This document shows, in pieces, positions 24,027 to 32,285 of a stretch of DNA of 32,769 nucleotides. Origin of the DNA: Candidatus Fimadaptatus faecigallinarum (GTDB lineage: Bacteria; Bacillota; Clostridia; Christensenellales; Aristaeellaceae); NCBI GenBank assembly GCA_018714445.1, contig DVNK01000034.1, positions 1 to 32,769 on the forward strand. Reading direction: 5' to 3'. Each line of letters opens with the position of its first letter. Positions within the stretch are counted from its first letter, which is position 1. The position numbers were made by a program, and so were the translations under genes. The notes under the pieces are model-generated. The model had not been told where the DNA came from. It saw only the letters and a program-made list of their open reading frames with translations, and did no database searches.

Positions 24027-25088
24027 TCAGTGCGCGTAATCCTCACAGGCTTTGATGTATGCTATCACGTTTTCGACCGGCACTTCAGGCTCAAGCAGGT
24101 GAGTGGGGGCGGGCAGCAGTCCGCCTTTGGCCCCGGCGATGTCGAGGTTCGTAAACACAACCCGGCGCACCTCGTCGGGCGTGCCGAACGGCATCGTGGT
24201 CTGCGTGCCTATCGTGCCGTGGAACGAGAGGCGATCGCCATAGCGCGCGTGCACTTCAGCAAAGTCCATGCATTCAGGCTGTACCGGATTGAGCACGTCC
24301 ACGCCGGCATCTATCAGGTGGCCGATGAACGGCAGTACGTATCCGCAGGAATGGTAGAACACTATGAGGTCGGGCTTGATCGCCTTTGCGGCGGCTATCA
24401 CTGCTTTGAGACGGGGTTTGAGCCACTCGCAGTACATGTTTTCGCTCATCATGACCGAGCGCTGCATGCCTATGTCGTCGCCCAGAAACAGCACGTCCAC
24501 GCCCGCGCGGGCATACGCGCAGGCGCGCAGCACAGCGGTTTGAGTGACCTTGTCGAGCACGGCGGCAGCCATGCGTTCGTCGCTGAGCATGTCCATCATC
24601 AGCGATTCCATGCTGCGCAGGTACCAGGCGGTCTCCCATATCGTGCACTGCATGGAGCCTACGGCGATCAGGTCGGCCTCGCGGGCGGCGGCGACGGCTT
24701 CGCGCAGCGGCGTCTCGTCGGCGCCTGCGTATTCCAGGAACGGATAGTCCAGCACCTGGTCAACGCTGTCGAAGTTCTCCATCGGATGGTACATTCGGGT
24801 CATGTGGAATGCGGCTTCGCTGCCCGGCTCATGCGCGACGCCTGTGTCGTCTATTACAGTGCCGGGCTTGAAGTTTATGCCGGCGTAATACTGCTTGTAC
24901 CGCTCATGCTCAACGCGGCGCGGCGCTATCGCGGGTATGTACGTCTCGCAGAATTCAGCTTTAAAGCCGGTGCGCGCACAGTATTCGTTATAGCGCGCGC
25001 TCAGGCTTGGGCACATGCTAAACGAATACGGTATGCGTTCGTAGCCCTGCCGCCGCACAAGCGACAGGTAGTTTTCCCGTCTTGTCAT
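24027..25088 (-). CDS. Uroporphyrinogen decarboxylase (URO-D) family protein
   Basis: A 353-residue TIM-barrel protein of the URO-D superfamily. This divergent group is related to methylcobamide:CoM methyltransferases (MtaA type) rather than to heme-pathway HemE, and has MTRRENYLSLVRRQGYERIP at the N-terminus. Visible motifs are FLGDDIGMQRSVMMS, the candidate metal-binding FYHSCGYV, LIDAGVDVLNPVQPECMD and LSFHGTIGTQ. No heme or corrinoid gene is nearby, so the substrate is unknown; methyl transfer from a corrinoid partner is the family expectation. ATG 25088 has AAGGAG 6 bases upstream, and a good promoter lies about 60 bases further. It is monocistronic. Confidence 0.85.
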   Translation of the reverse strand: MTRRENYLSLVRRQGYERIPYSFSMCPSLSARYNEYCARTGFKAEFCETYIPAIAPRRVEHERYKQYYAGINFKPGTVIDDTGVAHEPGSEAAFHMTRMYHPMENFDSVDQVLDYPFLEYAGADETPLREAVAAAREADLIAVGSMQCTIWETAWYLRSMESLMMDMLSDERMAAAVLDKVTQTAVLRACAYARAGVDVLFLGDDIGMQRSVMMSENMYCEWLKPRLKAVIAAAKAIKPDLIVFYHSCGYVLPFIGHLIDAGVDVLNPVQPECMDFAEVHARYGDRLSFHGTIGTQTTMPFGTPDEVRRVVFTNLDIAGAKGGLLPAPTHLLEPEVPVENVIAYIKACEDYAH

Positions 25089-25147
25089 GTGTTGCTCCTT
25101 ACTGCCGGCAGCACGGCGTTGCCAGGTGCGCGGCGTGTTCTGAGGGT

Positions 25148-25176
25148 ATTATATATCGGCAATGCCACTGCGTCAA
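25148..25176 (-). promoter_or_regulatory. Promoter of the URO-D family gene
   Basis: On the minus strand TTGACG (25176-25171), 17 bp, TATAAT (25153-25148), one base short of consensus. Confidence 0.87.
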
Positions 25177-25299
25177 GTTTTGGTTAATGTATGCTAAAAA
25201 GCGCATTATGTATACCGATGATAGCGGCAAACGCCCAGGCAAGTCGGATGCACTGAGCCGTTCATGCCTAAAGCAGCAAGGCGTTCATGGCTCAAATAT

Positions 25300-25347
25300 C
25301 AATAAAAATAAAGCTGTCGCCACGTTCAAATCAGAAGTAGCGACAGC
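25300..25347 (-). terminator. Intrinsic terminator of the marR-MATE operon
   Basis: On the minus strand GCTGTCGCTAC and GTGGCGACAGC (outer arms 25347-25340 and 25320-25313) form an 11-bp stem with a 13-base loop. TTTATTTTTATTG follows. Confidence 0.85.
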
Positions 25348-25412
25348 GATAAGCGCGGAATTCCATGTTCAGACATATCTATTGACGGCGCGCAGGACTG
25401 ATGCCGTCGGGC

Positions 25413-26750
25413 TTAGAAATAATGATACCTGTTGCGCTTGCCCACGAGGAAAAGCGCGGTGATTATGACAGCCATGACTTCAGCCACGACTATCGATATC
25501 CAAACTCCATCGATGCCCCATACCAGCGGCAGCAGCAGCACGGCGGATACCTGAAACACCAGCGTGCGCACAAAGGATATTATCGCCGATGTAACGCCAT
25601 CGTTCAGCGCGGTAAAGAAACCTGAGCCGAATATCGCATAGCCCATGAACACAAATGACAACGCGAATACGCGGAAACCTGATACGGTGAGCGCCATCAG
25701 TTCGGCGTCATAGCCCACGAACATGCGCGCCAATGGCGTGGCCAGCAACTCAGCCGCCACGATCATGCATATCCCGAATATTCCCGTCATTATCAGGCTC
25801 TTGCGCAGCAGTCCCTTCAGCTCGGCTATGTTCCCGGCGCCGTCGTGAAAGCCTACCACCGGCGCCGTGCCGATGGAATACCCTATAAACGCGGCCGAGA
25901 ATATCATGCTCACGTACATCATCACGCCGTACGCCGCCACGCCGCTCTCACCGGCAAATTTGAGCAGCTGCATGTTGTACAGCATGCCCACTATGTTCAT
26001 TGACACATTGCTCATGAACTCGGACGAGCCGTTGGTGCACGCCCTGAGCAGAGAATGCCCGTCAAACCGCGTTCTGCCAAGCCGGAGTATGCTGCTGTTT
26101 CTGCGCGCAAAGTATATCAGCGGTACCCCGCCGCCCACGACCTGGCTCATGGCTGTGGCTACGGCCGCGCCGGCAAGCTTATGCTGTTGCGGCAGCAGCG
26201 TGACCAGCACCGCGTCCAGTATCATGTTCGTGACGCCGGACGAGACCGTGACCGCCAGCCCGAGCTGAGGCATTTCGGCCGTCACAAAGAAGCTCTGGAA
26301 CAGCAGTTGAAGCACATAGAACGGCAATGCCGCGAGTATTATGCGCGCATATATCACGCTGTTTTCCAGCAGCTCGCCCTCCGCGCCCAGCCACGCGGCG
26401 ATGGGACGTATGAACACTATCCCCAGTACCGCGAATATCACGCCCAGCGCGCCCGCCGAGTATACAAACAGTGAAAACCGCGCATTGGCGAGCTTGCTGT
26501 CGCCCTCGCCGAATGTCTTTGCGACTATCGCCGTGCCGCCGGTGCCAAACATGAATCCGACCGTGGCCAGTATCATCAGAAACGGCATTATGAAATTCAC
26601 CGCGGCAAACGGCGTCTTGCCCGCGAAGTTGGATACGAAAAAGCCGTCTACGACGCCGTATATCGATGTGAATATCATCATCGCGATCGATGGCAGCGTA
26701 AATTTTATCAACTTTGCATAGCTGAAGTGATCTGAAAGCCGAATGCGCAT
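25413..26750 (-). CDS. MATE family efflux transporter, MepA-like
   Basis: A 445-residue, 12-segment MATE exporter of the MepA/DinF-related bacterial group. It opens with FTLPSIAMMIFTSIYGVVDG and has FGTGGTAIVAKTFGEGD, NMILDAVLV and a second-half GYSIGTAPVVGFHDGAG. Compared with the other MATE protein in the window it is less Gly/Ala-rich and only distantly similar. ATG 26750 follows GGGAGGG. It lies 49 bases behind a MarR-family gene and shares its operator-controlled promoter, as in mepRAB-type loci. The drug or metabolite exported is unknown. Confidence 0.93.
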   Translation of the reverse strand: MRIRLSDHFSYAKLIKFTLPSIAMMIFTSIYGVVDGFFVSNFAGKTPFAAVNFIMPFLMILATVGFMFGTGGTAIVAKTFGEGDSKLANARFSLFVYSAGALGVIFAVLGIVFIRPIAAWLGAEGELLENSVIYARIILAALPFYVLQLLFQSFFVTAEMPQLGLAVTVSSGVTNMILDAVLVTLLPQQHKLAGAAVATAMSQVVGGGVPLIYFARRNSSILRLGRTRFDGHSLLRACTNGSSEFMSNVSMNIVGMLYNMQLLKFAGESGVAAYGVMMYVSMIFSAAFIGYSIGTAPVVGFHDGAGNIAELKGLLRKSLIMTGIFGICMIVAAELLATPLARMFVGYDAELMALTVSGFRVFALSFVFMGYAIFGSGFFTALNDGVTSAIISFVRTLVFQVSAVLLLPLVWGIDGVWISIVVAEVMAVIITALFLVGKRNRYHYF

Positions 26751-26799
26751 TTGAACCCTCCCGTGTTATAATGTGTATTGGCACAATTGTACGTTGCGA

Positions 26800-27237
26800 C
26801 TACCAGGCGTCTATCTGTCGTCGGAATGCGTTGGCGTACTGTTCCATGCGGCGTATGTGCTCGTCCAGTTCGGCTTCAGTCCAGCATTCGAACGCCCTTA
26901 TTTCGGCATCGTATATGCGCGCCACGGTCTGCGCGGCATATTCGCGGCCCTTGTCGGTCAATTGCACCAGCTTTGCGCGGCCTTTGAGCTGCTCAAGGTA
27001 AAGCATGCCGTCGCGCTCCAGATTGCGCATGGCCGAGTTGACCGTCTGCTTGCTTATGCCGGATTTGGTGTATATGTCGCTGAGCGGGCAACTGCCGCCC
27101 GAATCATATATCGTGTACAGCACGCGGCAAACGCTGTCGCTGATGCCCAGCTTGAGCGAGGCATGGTGGTACAGCGCGTCCATTTCGCTGGTCAGATAGT
27201 TGATCTGATGCATCTTTTCAAACATTGTGCGATCCAT
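26800..27237 (-). CDS. MarR family transcriptional regulator
   Basis: A 145-residue winged-helix dimer. The DNA-binding part spans about 33-100, with SDIYTKSGISKQTVNSAMRN as the helix-turn-helix and LVQLTDKGREYAAQ at the end of the wing. Helices at both ends make the dimer interface. ATG 27237 follows AGAGGTGAT. Two identical perfect palindromes lie in and after its promoter, so it should repress itself and the MATE gene behind it until a ligand binds. Family and context make this a local drug-responsive switch; the ligand is unknown. Confidence 0.92.
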   Translation of the reverse strand: MDRTMFEKMHQINYLTSEMDALYHHASLKLGISDSVCRVLYTIYDSGGSCPLSDIYTKSGISKQTVNSAMRNLERDGMLYLEQLKGRAKLVQLTDKGREYAAQTVARIYDAEIRAFECWTEAELDEHIRRMEQYANAFRRQIDAW

Positions 27238-27250
27238 GTGTATCACCTCT

Positions 27251-27291
27251 AGTACGAAATCGTACTTGCTATGATAGTACGAAATCGTACT
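27251..27291. promoter_or_regulatory. Twin identical MarR operators
   Basis: AGTACGAAATCGTACT occurs at 27251-27266 and 27276-27291. Each is a perfect inverted repeat with 7-bp arms and a 2-bp centre, and they start 25 bp apart. One fills the promoter spacer; the other lies just downstream of the -10 over the transcription start. Confidence 0.92.
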
Positions 27292-27299
27292 TGAGTCAA
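27271..27299 (-). promoter_or_regulatory. Promoter of the marR-MATE operon
   Basis: On the minus strand TTGACT (27299-27294), 17 bp, TATCAT (27276-27271). The spacer contains one complete operator, so repressor binding would directly exclude RNA polymerase. Confidence 0.85.
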
Positions 27300-27420
27300 G
27301 GGCAGCAATGTTAACACGCGATTGCCCGGCGCAGAGTACAGGCCATCGACGCTGCATGTTCATCCGATTCGGTCGCGGCTCCCGGCCCTAAGCTGTGCGC
27401 GCCAAAGTCCGGCCGCACAG

Positions 27421-27460
27421 AAAAAACCGAACCCATCTCTGGCTAAAGATGGGTTCGGTT
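27421..27460 (-). terminator. Terminator of tRNA-Leu
   Basis: AACCGAACCCATCT (27425-27438) and AGATGGGTTCGGTT (27447-27460) form a perfect 14-bp stem with an 8-base loop. On the minus strand a run of T extends from the stem end, and the tRNA 3' end is 10 bases upstream. Confidence 0.93.
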
Positions 27461-27470
27461 TAACAAAAAC

Positions 27471-27552
27471 TGCCGCTGACCGGGATCGAACCGGTATGGA
27501 TCGCTCCGAGGGATTTTAAGTCCCTTGTGTCTGCCAATTCCACCACAGCGGC
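27471..27552 (-). tRNA. tRNA-Leu (anticodon UAA)
   Basis: The acceptor stem GCCGCTG/CAGCGGC with discriminator A closes an 82-base class II tRNA. The anticodon arm AGGGA-CTTAAAA-TCCCT gives anticodon TAA (UUA codons). The D-arm GTGGAATTGGCAGACAC and T-arm ACCGG-TTCGATC-CCGGT are canonical; the variable arm is a short GGA/TCC stem. CCA is not encoded. Confidence 0.96.
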
Positions 27553-27569
27553 ATATGTACAGCTTAGTC

Positions 27570-27598
27570 ATTATACCACACTTTACCGTGCAGCGCAA
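27570..27598 (-). promoter_or_regulatory. Promoter of tRNA-Leu
   Basis: On the minus strand TTGCGC (27598-27593), 17 bp, TATAAT (27575-27570). It starts about 10 bases before the mature tRNA 5' end. Confidence 0.8.
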
Positions 27599-27885
27599 CA
27601 GCCAATTTTGCGGCCTCCGGCATTGCCAAAAGGCCAAGTTTTGTCAATAAATTGCGGCGTTATGTCAGGATATTTGAGCGCAGTTATGCTATTATATGCT
27701 CGTAGGGCTGGAGTGCGGCGCGCCGCTTGCCACTGGCGCGTGCGCATGAGGGTGCGCAAACTGCGGCAGACTACTATGGGATGTAATCGGCAATTCAAGG
27801 AGCATGCGGGAATTTGATATACACATGTTTTGCGTCGCGCCACGGGAGGCGCTGCGGCCGATCAAAATAAACCCCGATTGAGAAA
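27599..27885. other. Gap before the Gfo/Idh/MocA gene; possible extended -10
   Basis: No gene is seen. TGCTATTAT at 27687-27695 is a possible TGn-extended -10 for the downstream oxidoreductase, without a -35 of quality. That would give a long leader of about 200 bases, in which I see no known riboswitch. Confidence 0.35.
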
Positions 27886-27898
27886 GGGAGGATGATAT

Positions 27899-28951
27899 AT
27901 GCATACTCTGGCGATCATAGGCTTTGGCGGAATGGGCAGCTGGCACGCCCGCAACATAATCGAACGCGTGCCCGAACTCAATGTCAAGGGCGCGTTCGAC
28001 ATACGCTCTGAGGCATTGGACAAGGCGCGCGATATGGACCTTGTGGCGTACAATTCGCTTGAAGAGCTGCTGGGCGACCCCGAGGTCGACCTGGTGACTA
28101 TCGCAACGCCTAACAACTTCCACAAGCCGCTGGCGATACAGGCGCTGCGCGCGGGCAAGAACGTGATATCCGAAAAGCCGGTCACGCTGAACGCGTCAGA
28201 GCTGGAGGACATAATTGCAGTGCGCGATGAGACCGGCAAGCTGTTCTCGGTGCACCAGAACCGGCGCTGGGACAAGGATTACCAGATTATCAAGCGCGTG
28301 CTGGCTGAAGGCACGATAGGCGCGCCCTATTTCATAGAGACTCGTGTTCAGGGCTCTCGCGGCGCGATGCACGGCTGGCGCGGCTACAAGGTCAATGGCG
28401 GCGGCATGCTGCTCGACTGGGGCGTGCATCTGCTCGATCAGCTTATGAATATGATAGACTCGCCGGTGGTATCGGTGGACGCCCACCTGCTGAGCCTGTT
28501 TACGCCCGGCGTAGACGACAACATAAAGATACTGATTCGCTTTGAAAACGGCGTGTCGGCGCTTATGGAAATGGCGACCAACTGCTTTATCAACCATCCG
28601 CGCTGGCATGTCTGCGCCAGCGACGGCACATGCGTCGTGGAAAACTGGAAGTGCGACGGGCGCATAGTCAAGCTCAATACCGACAAGCAGATGGCTTGGG
28701 AGGACGACATAGTCTACACCGAAGCCGGCCCCACGCGCACGATGGCTCCGCGCCCCAAGCAGACCACTCAGGAGTTGCCGCTGCCCGAGGTCGAGACTGA
28801 CTGGTCGGATTACTATCGCAACATACTGGACGTGCTGGACGGCCGCGCCGAACTGATTGTCAAGCCCGAGCAGGCGCTGCGCGTTATGAAGGTGATTGAC
28901 CTGATGTTCGAATCCGAAGAGGTCAAGCACGGCCTGCCCTGCCGCATCTGA
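27899..28951 (+). CDS. Gfo/Idh/MocA family NAD(P)-dependent oxidoreductase
   Basis: A 350-residue sugar or inositol dehydrogenase-type enzyme. The Rossmann motif GFGGMG is at 8-13. The substrate-site EKP is at 92-94 (NVISEKPVTL), and the C-terminal catalytic segment GGGMLLDWGVHLLD carries Asp173 and His177, the usual proton-relay pair. The reaction is NAD(P)-linked oxidation or reduction of a cyclic sugar alcohol; the substrate is not evident. ATG 27899 follows AGGGAGGAT. It stands alone, with a terminator 49 bases after its stop. Two isomerase/epimerase TIM-barrel proteins elsewhere in the window are frequent pathway partners of this family. Confidence 0.92.
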   Translation: MHTLAIIGFGGMGSWHARNIIERVPELNVKGAFDIRSEALDKARDMDLVAYNSLEELLGDPEVDLVTIATPNNFHKPLAIQALRAGKNVISEKPVTLNASELEDIIAVRDETGKLFSVHQNRRWDKDYQIIKRVLAEGTIGAPYFIETRVQGSRGAMHGWRGYKVNGGGMLLDWGVHLLDQLMNMIDSPVVSVDAHLLSLFTPGVDDNIKILIRFENGVSALMEMATNCFINHPRWHVCASDGTCVVENWKCDGRIVKLNTDKQMAWEDDIVYTEAGPTRTMAPRPKQTTQELPLPEVETDWSDYYRNILDVLDGRAELIVKPEQALRVMKVIDLMFESEEVKHGLPCRI

Positions 28952-28999
28952 GTTCAGAGCGCGCTTAAAGCATGGCCTGCGTATAAATCCAGACAGACT

Positions 29000-29037
29000 G
29001 CGCCGCCGCGCTTGTCAGAAAGCACGGCGGCGCTTTT
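29000..29037 (+). terminator. Intrinsic terminator of the Gfo/Idh/MocA gene
   Basis: GCGCCGCCG (29000-29008) pairs with CGGCGGCGC (29025-29033), with an inner GCTT/AAGC and a 6-base loop. TTTT follows. Confidence 0.9.
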
Positions 29038-29044
29038 CATATGC

Positions 29045-29776
29045 TCAACTGCCGGTCAGGTATCCGAGTTTTATCATACCGCCGCTGCTGCAATAGCTGC
29101 ATGTCTGTTCGCCGCTGCCCATACATGAAGTACACATCATCAGCATGCCGCTGACCATCTCATAGCCGCTGCCGCCGCATGTGGCGCATACGCCGCCGCT
29201 GCCTGTGCCGTCGCAGAACGGACAGCTTCGCGTATAGTCAGTGGTGATTGCTCCATATCCGGAGCAGTTATTGCAGTCGTACATGCCGCTGCCGCCGCAG
29301 GCAAGGCAGGTCTTGCCGTATGCGTATCCGGACCCTGCACAGTTGAGACATGTATCCACGTAACCAAGACCTGCGCACGCGGGACATATATGATCGTCGA
29401 GATAGGTTTGCAGCGCATTGACGATACATTGCGACGGATCATCCATCTGCGCGCCATCCAGTTCGCCGCGCTCTATGGTGAAGCTGAAGTAGCTGGTGAA
29501 GCGTACCATCAGCATCACGCTCTGACGGCCGGCGTATCCTTGGAACACTCCGAGTACGTCGCCGCTGCCATCATTGGCCACGCCGGCCTGCCAGCTGGCG
29601 TCCGAATATACGTATTCGAGCGCGTCTCCTATGGGAATGCCATTTACGCGTTTGCTCTGAAACGACCAGATGTAATCATCGGCTGTCCACTGATAATCAG
29701 GCCCGGCCAGCGAAGCCGAGGCACATAGGCAAAGCGCCAGACAGATAAGTGCTGCAATGATCTTGCGGTACATCAT
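29045..29776 (-). CDS. Exported protein with eight DnaJ-like CxxC motifs
   Basis: A 243-residue protein of unknown role. Residues 1-24 are a signal peptide (MMYRKIIAALICLALCLCAS, ending SLAG). Residues 25-130 form a domain I do not recognise, with Trp/Tyr-rich segments such as YQWTADDYIWSFQSK. From about 131 to the end come eight CxxC units, mostly CxxCxGxG as in the zinc-binding region of DnaJ: CPACAGLG, CLNCAGSG, CLACGGSG, CNNCSGYG, CPFCDGTG, CATCGGSG, CTSCMGSG, CSYCSSGG. DnaJ has four, and there is no J domain here. ATG 29776 is 9 bases after GGAGG. Secretion of such a repeat is unusual: it may bind Zn or other metals outside the cell, or act in disulfide chemistry. Confidence 0.8.
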   Translation of the reverse strand: MMYRKIIAALICLALCLCASASLAGPDYQWTADDYIWSFQSKRVNGIPIGDALEYVYSDASWQAGVANDGSGDVLGVFQGYAGRQSVMLMVRFTSYFSFTIERGELDGAQMDDPSQCIVNALQTYLDDHICPACAGLGYVDTCLNCAGSGYAYGKTCLACGGSGMYDCNNCSGYGAITTDYTRSCPFCDGTGSGGVCATCGGSGYEMVSGMLMMCTSCMGSGEQTCSYCSSGGMIKLGYLTGS

Positions 29777-29908
29777 GTTCAGCATCCTCCAATGTAAATA
29801 GTGTAACAAGAGTATATCATTGTAAAGTGCGAAATACAAGTGTCCCTACTAAATAATGACTTTTAAAATTTCAGTATGCGTGACATAACAGCAGATCGGA
29901 CACAGTAA

Positions 29909-29941
29909 TGCGGCCGTTCGCAGGGTATGCGCACGGCCGCA
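29909..29941 (-). terminator. Probable terminator of the cysteine desulfurase gene
   Basis: TGCGGCCGT (29909-29917) pairs with ACGGCCGCA (29933-29941), with an inner GCA/TGC. The minus-strand tail ATTACTGTG is poor in T, so termination may be weak. Confidence 0.5.
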
Positions 29942-29974
29942 CTATCTCATTTATGAACCGCTTTATGCAGGGCA

Positions 29975-31132
29975 TCATGCGTTACGGGCGATATCGAGGA
30001 GTGCCGCGAGCAACGTTTCTATATCCGCTGAATTATTGAACGCGCCTACTGATACGCGTACCGCGCCCTGTTCGAGCGTGCCGTAATATTCGTGTACCAG
30101 CGGTGCGCAGTGCAGTCCGGCGCGCACCGCTATGCACTGCGCTTCGTTATCGCTCAGCGTATTGAGCGCGTCGGCCACGTCGGTCGACGGCAGCGCGCCG
30201 ATGTTGAAGCTAACGACGCCCGCCCGCGCGTCGGCGGTTTGCGGGCCGAGTACGCGCGCGCCCGGTATGCGATGCAGACCGTCCAGCAGTTGCGCCGTCA
30301 GCATGCGCTCGCGCTCGCGTATGAGTGCGCCCTGTTCTATTACGAAATCAAGCCCGGCGCTCAGCCCTGTGATGCCGGGCAGGTTCAGCGTGCCGCTCTC
30401 CATGCGTTCGGGCAGGTCGGAGGGTTGGTATACGCTTTGCGAGCTGGAGCCAGTGCCGCCTAGGCGCAGCGGCGTGACTTCGATGCCCGGCCTGATATAC
30501 AATACGCCTGTGCCCATCGGCCCATATAGCCCTTTGTGGCCGGGCATGGCTATCAGGTCGCAGCCGATTGCGGAAGCGTTGATGTCGAGCATGCCGGCGG
30601 TCTGAGCCGCATCCAGTACGAAGCGCACGCCGCGCTTGCGGCACAGCGCGCCTATACCGGCTACGGGTTGTATTGCGCCGGTCACGTTGGAGGCATGAGT
30701 GCATACCACCAGGCCGGTCTGCGGCGTGAACGCCTGTTCAAACTGCTCGACTGTGACCGTGCCATTTTGATCCGGTTGGAGTATCGTCAGTTCAATATTG
30801 CCGGAGCGCTTGAGCGGCGCAAGCTGACGCAGCACTGAATTGTGCTCAAGCGCGGTCGTTATGACGTGCATACCGGGCTTTATGTTGCCCTGTATCGCCA
30901 TGTTCAGCGCGTCGGTGCAGTTGAGACAGAATATGATGTGCGTCGGATCGGATGCGCCGATCAGACGCGCCAGCTTTTCGCGGCAGCCCCATACCTCGTG
31001 CGCGGCGCGCAGGCTCAGCCTGTGCGCCGAACGTCCCGGGTTTGCGCCGTACAGCATCATGGCCCGGGCAACTGCCTCGACGGTTGCGCGCGGCTTGGGG
31101 AAGGTCGTCGCCGCATTGTCCAGATAGATCAT
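29975..31132 (-). CDS. Cysteine desulfurase family protein (class V aminotransferase fold)
   Basis: A 385-residue PLP enzyme of the NifS/CsdA fold, in the group often found beside DUF3343. Visible residues: the N-terminal MIYLDNAATTFPKP, His97 in LEHNSVLR stacking on PLP, Asp174 and Gln177 in LDAAQTAG, Lys200 in MPGHKGLYGP forming the Schiff base, and the catalytic Cys342 in LHCAPLVHEYYGT. It should remove S or Se from cysteine or selenocysteine. ATG 31132 is taken as the match to the family start. It is divergent from a small Se/S-carrier-like protein 104 bases away, the likely acceptor. Confidence 0.9.
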   Translation of the reverse strand: MIYLDNAATTFPKPRATVEAVARAMMLYGANPGRSAHRLSLRAAHEVWGCREKLARLIGASDPTHIIFCLNCTDALNMAIQGNIKPGMHVITTALEHNSVLRQLAPLKRSGNIELTILQPDQNGTVTVEQFEQAFTPQTGLVVCTHASNVTGAIQPVAGIGALCRKRGVRFVLDAAQTAGMLDINASAIGCDLIAMPGHKGLYGPMGTGVLYIRPGIEVTPLRLGGTGSSSQSVYQPSDLPERMESGTLNLPGITGLSAGLDFVIEQGALIRERERMLTAQLLDGLHRIPGARVLGPQTADARAGVVSFNIGALPSTDVADALNTLSDNEAQCIAVRAGLHCAPLVHEYYGTLEQGAVRVSVGAFNNSADIETLLAALLDIARNA

Positions 31133-31236
31133 TATAATCACCCACAAGATTTAGTCCGGCACTCGCAGCGCGCCGTCACCATATACTATATTACCGCCGG
31201 TGCATTGAGATTCCGGCGTTCAGGGAGGATGAATTT

Positions 31237-31527
31237 ATGGATAACGCAATTGCGATTGCTTCATTCCGCTCGCGCCAGCAGGTGATGAACTTTGAAAGTC
31301 AGCTAAAGCGCGCCGGGATACGCGCAGAGGTCGTGTCTACGCCGCGCGATATCGCGGTGGGGTGCGGGCTGTCGGTAAAGTTTGACATGGCCGACCTTTC
31401 GCGGGTAAAGGAACTTTGCCGCGCTGTGCCGCCGCAAAACATGATAGGCATATACCGGGCTGACCGCGGAGACGGCGGACGGTTCAAGGTAAGGTTCACA
31501 CCGGTTGCGGGTGCGCGCGGATATTGA
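31237..31527 (+). CDS. DUF3343 putative Se/S carrier-like protein
   Basis: A 96-residue protein of the DUF3343 group. A ferredoxin-like beta-alpha fold is suggested by IAIASFRSRQQVMNFESQLK, and RDIAVGCGLSVKF carries the single conserved Cys43, the proposed S or Se carrier residue. ATG 31237 follows GGGAGGATG. DUF3343 genes recur beside class V cysteine desulfurases, as here on the opposite strand, and with selenium-use genes in many Firmicutes. No selD, selA or molybdenum hydroxylase gene is visible in the window, so the link to selenium is inference from the family. Confidence 0.85.
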   Translation: MDNAIAIASFRSRQQVMNFESQLKRAGIRAEVVSTPRDIAVGCGLSVKFDMADLSRVKELCRAVPPQNMIGIYRADRGDGGRFKVRFTPVAGARGY

Positions 31528-31530
31528 CGG

Positions 31531-31559
31531 TTTACGCTGCGGCAAAGATGGTATATAAT
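31531..31559 (+). promoter_or_regulatory. Promoter of nth
   Basis: TTTACG (31531-31536), 17 bp, TATAAT (31554-31559). It begins 3 bases after the DUF3343 stop codon, so nth can be transcribed on its own. Confidence 0.75.
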
Positions 31560-31584
31560 ATGTACATCGAATTGCGGAGGATAA

Positions 31585-32226
31585 ATGCAGATGGATGCGC
31601 AAACTGTATTGAACGTGCTGGCCGAGCTGGAGGAGCTTTACCCCCAGGCAGGCGCCGAGTTGAATTTTACAAATCCATATGAGACAGTCGTGGCGACGGT
31701 ATTGGCGGCGCAGTGCACCGATAAGCGCGTCAATATGGTAACGGCGCGGCTTTTTCCCAAATACCCCGATGCGCGCGCGATGGCGCAGCTCACTCCCGAG
31801 GAGCTGGAGCCCATGATACAGGAATGCGGGCTGTACCACAACAAGGCGCGCAATATAGTCGAACTGAGTCGGATGCTGGTGCGTGAGTACGATGGACGCG
31901 TGCCCGATACGCGCGAGGAACTTATGCGGCTGCCGGGCGTGGGACGCAAGACGGCTAACGTAGTGCTGGCCAATGCGTTTGGCAAGCCGGCGTTTGCAGT
32001 GGATACGCATGTGTTCCGCGTGTCAAACCGCATAGGACTCGCGCACGCCGACAACGTCGAAAAGACCGAGCAGCAGCTTATGGAGGCCGTGCCTATGGAG
32101 CGCTGGAGCCATACGCATCATCTGCTAATATGGCATGGGCGGCGATGCTGTACGGCGCGCAAGCCGGCGTGCGAGCGCTGTCCGATTGTGGAATGCGAAT
32201 ACCGAAATGCGGCTGCGCGGGAGTAG
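31585..32226 (+). CDS. nth: Endonuclease III
   Basis: A 213-residue DNA glycosylase/AP lyase that removes oxidised pyrimidines. The helix-hairpin-helix LPGVGRKTANVV holds catalytic Lys122, and Asp140 is in AVDTHVFRVSNR, matching Lys120 and Asp138 of the E. coli enzyme. The C-terminal Cys cluster for a 4Fe-4S centre is C189-x6-C196-x2-C199-x4-C204, with the last spacing one residue shorter than the usual x5. The start may be ATG 31585 (4 bases from GGAGG) or ATG 31591 (10 bases); the difference is two residues. It is followed by a strong terminator. Confidence 0.96.
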   Translation: MQMDAQTVLNVLAELEELYPQAGAELNFTNPYETVVATVLAAQCTDKRVNMVTARLFPKYPDARAMAQLTPEELEPMIQECGLYHNKARNIVELSRMLVREYDGRVPDTREELMRLPGVGRKTANVVLANAFGKPAFAVDTHVFRVSNRIGLAHADNVEKTEQQLMEAVPMERWSHTHHLLIWHGRRCCTARKPACERCPIVECEYRNAAARE

Positions 32227-32239
32227 CGCCCTGCCAAAG

Positions 32240-32285
32240 TCCTGCGGCGCGCCTTCGTGAATTGAAGGTGAGCCGCAGGATTTTT
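32240..32285 (+). terminator. Intrinsic terminator of nth
   Basis: TCCTGCGGC (32240-32248) pairs with GCCGCAGGA (32272-32280). An inner CCTTC/GAAGG stem is present and TTTTT (32281-32285) follows. Confidence 0.92.

Noticed and set aside
27443..27637. 64-codon minus-strand open frame
   Set aside because: It lies over tRNA-Leu, its terminator and its promoter.
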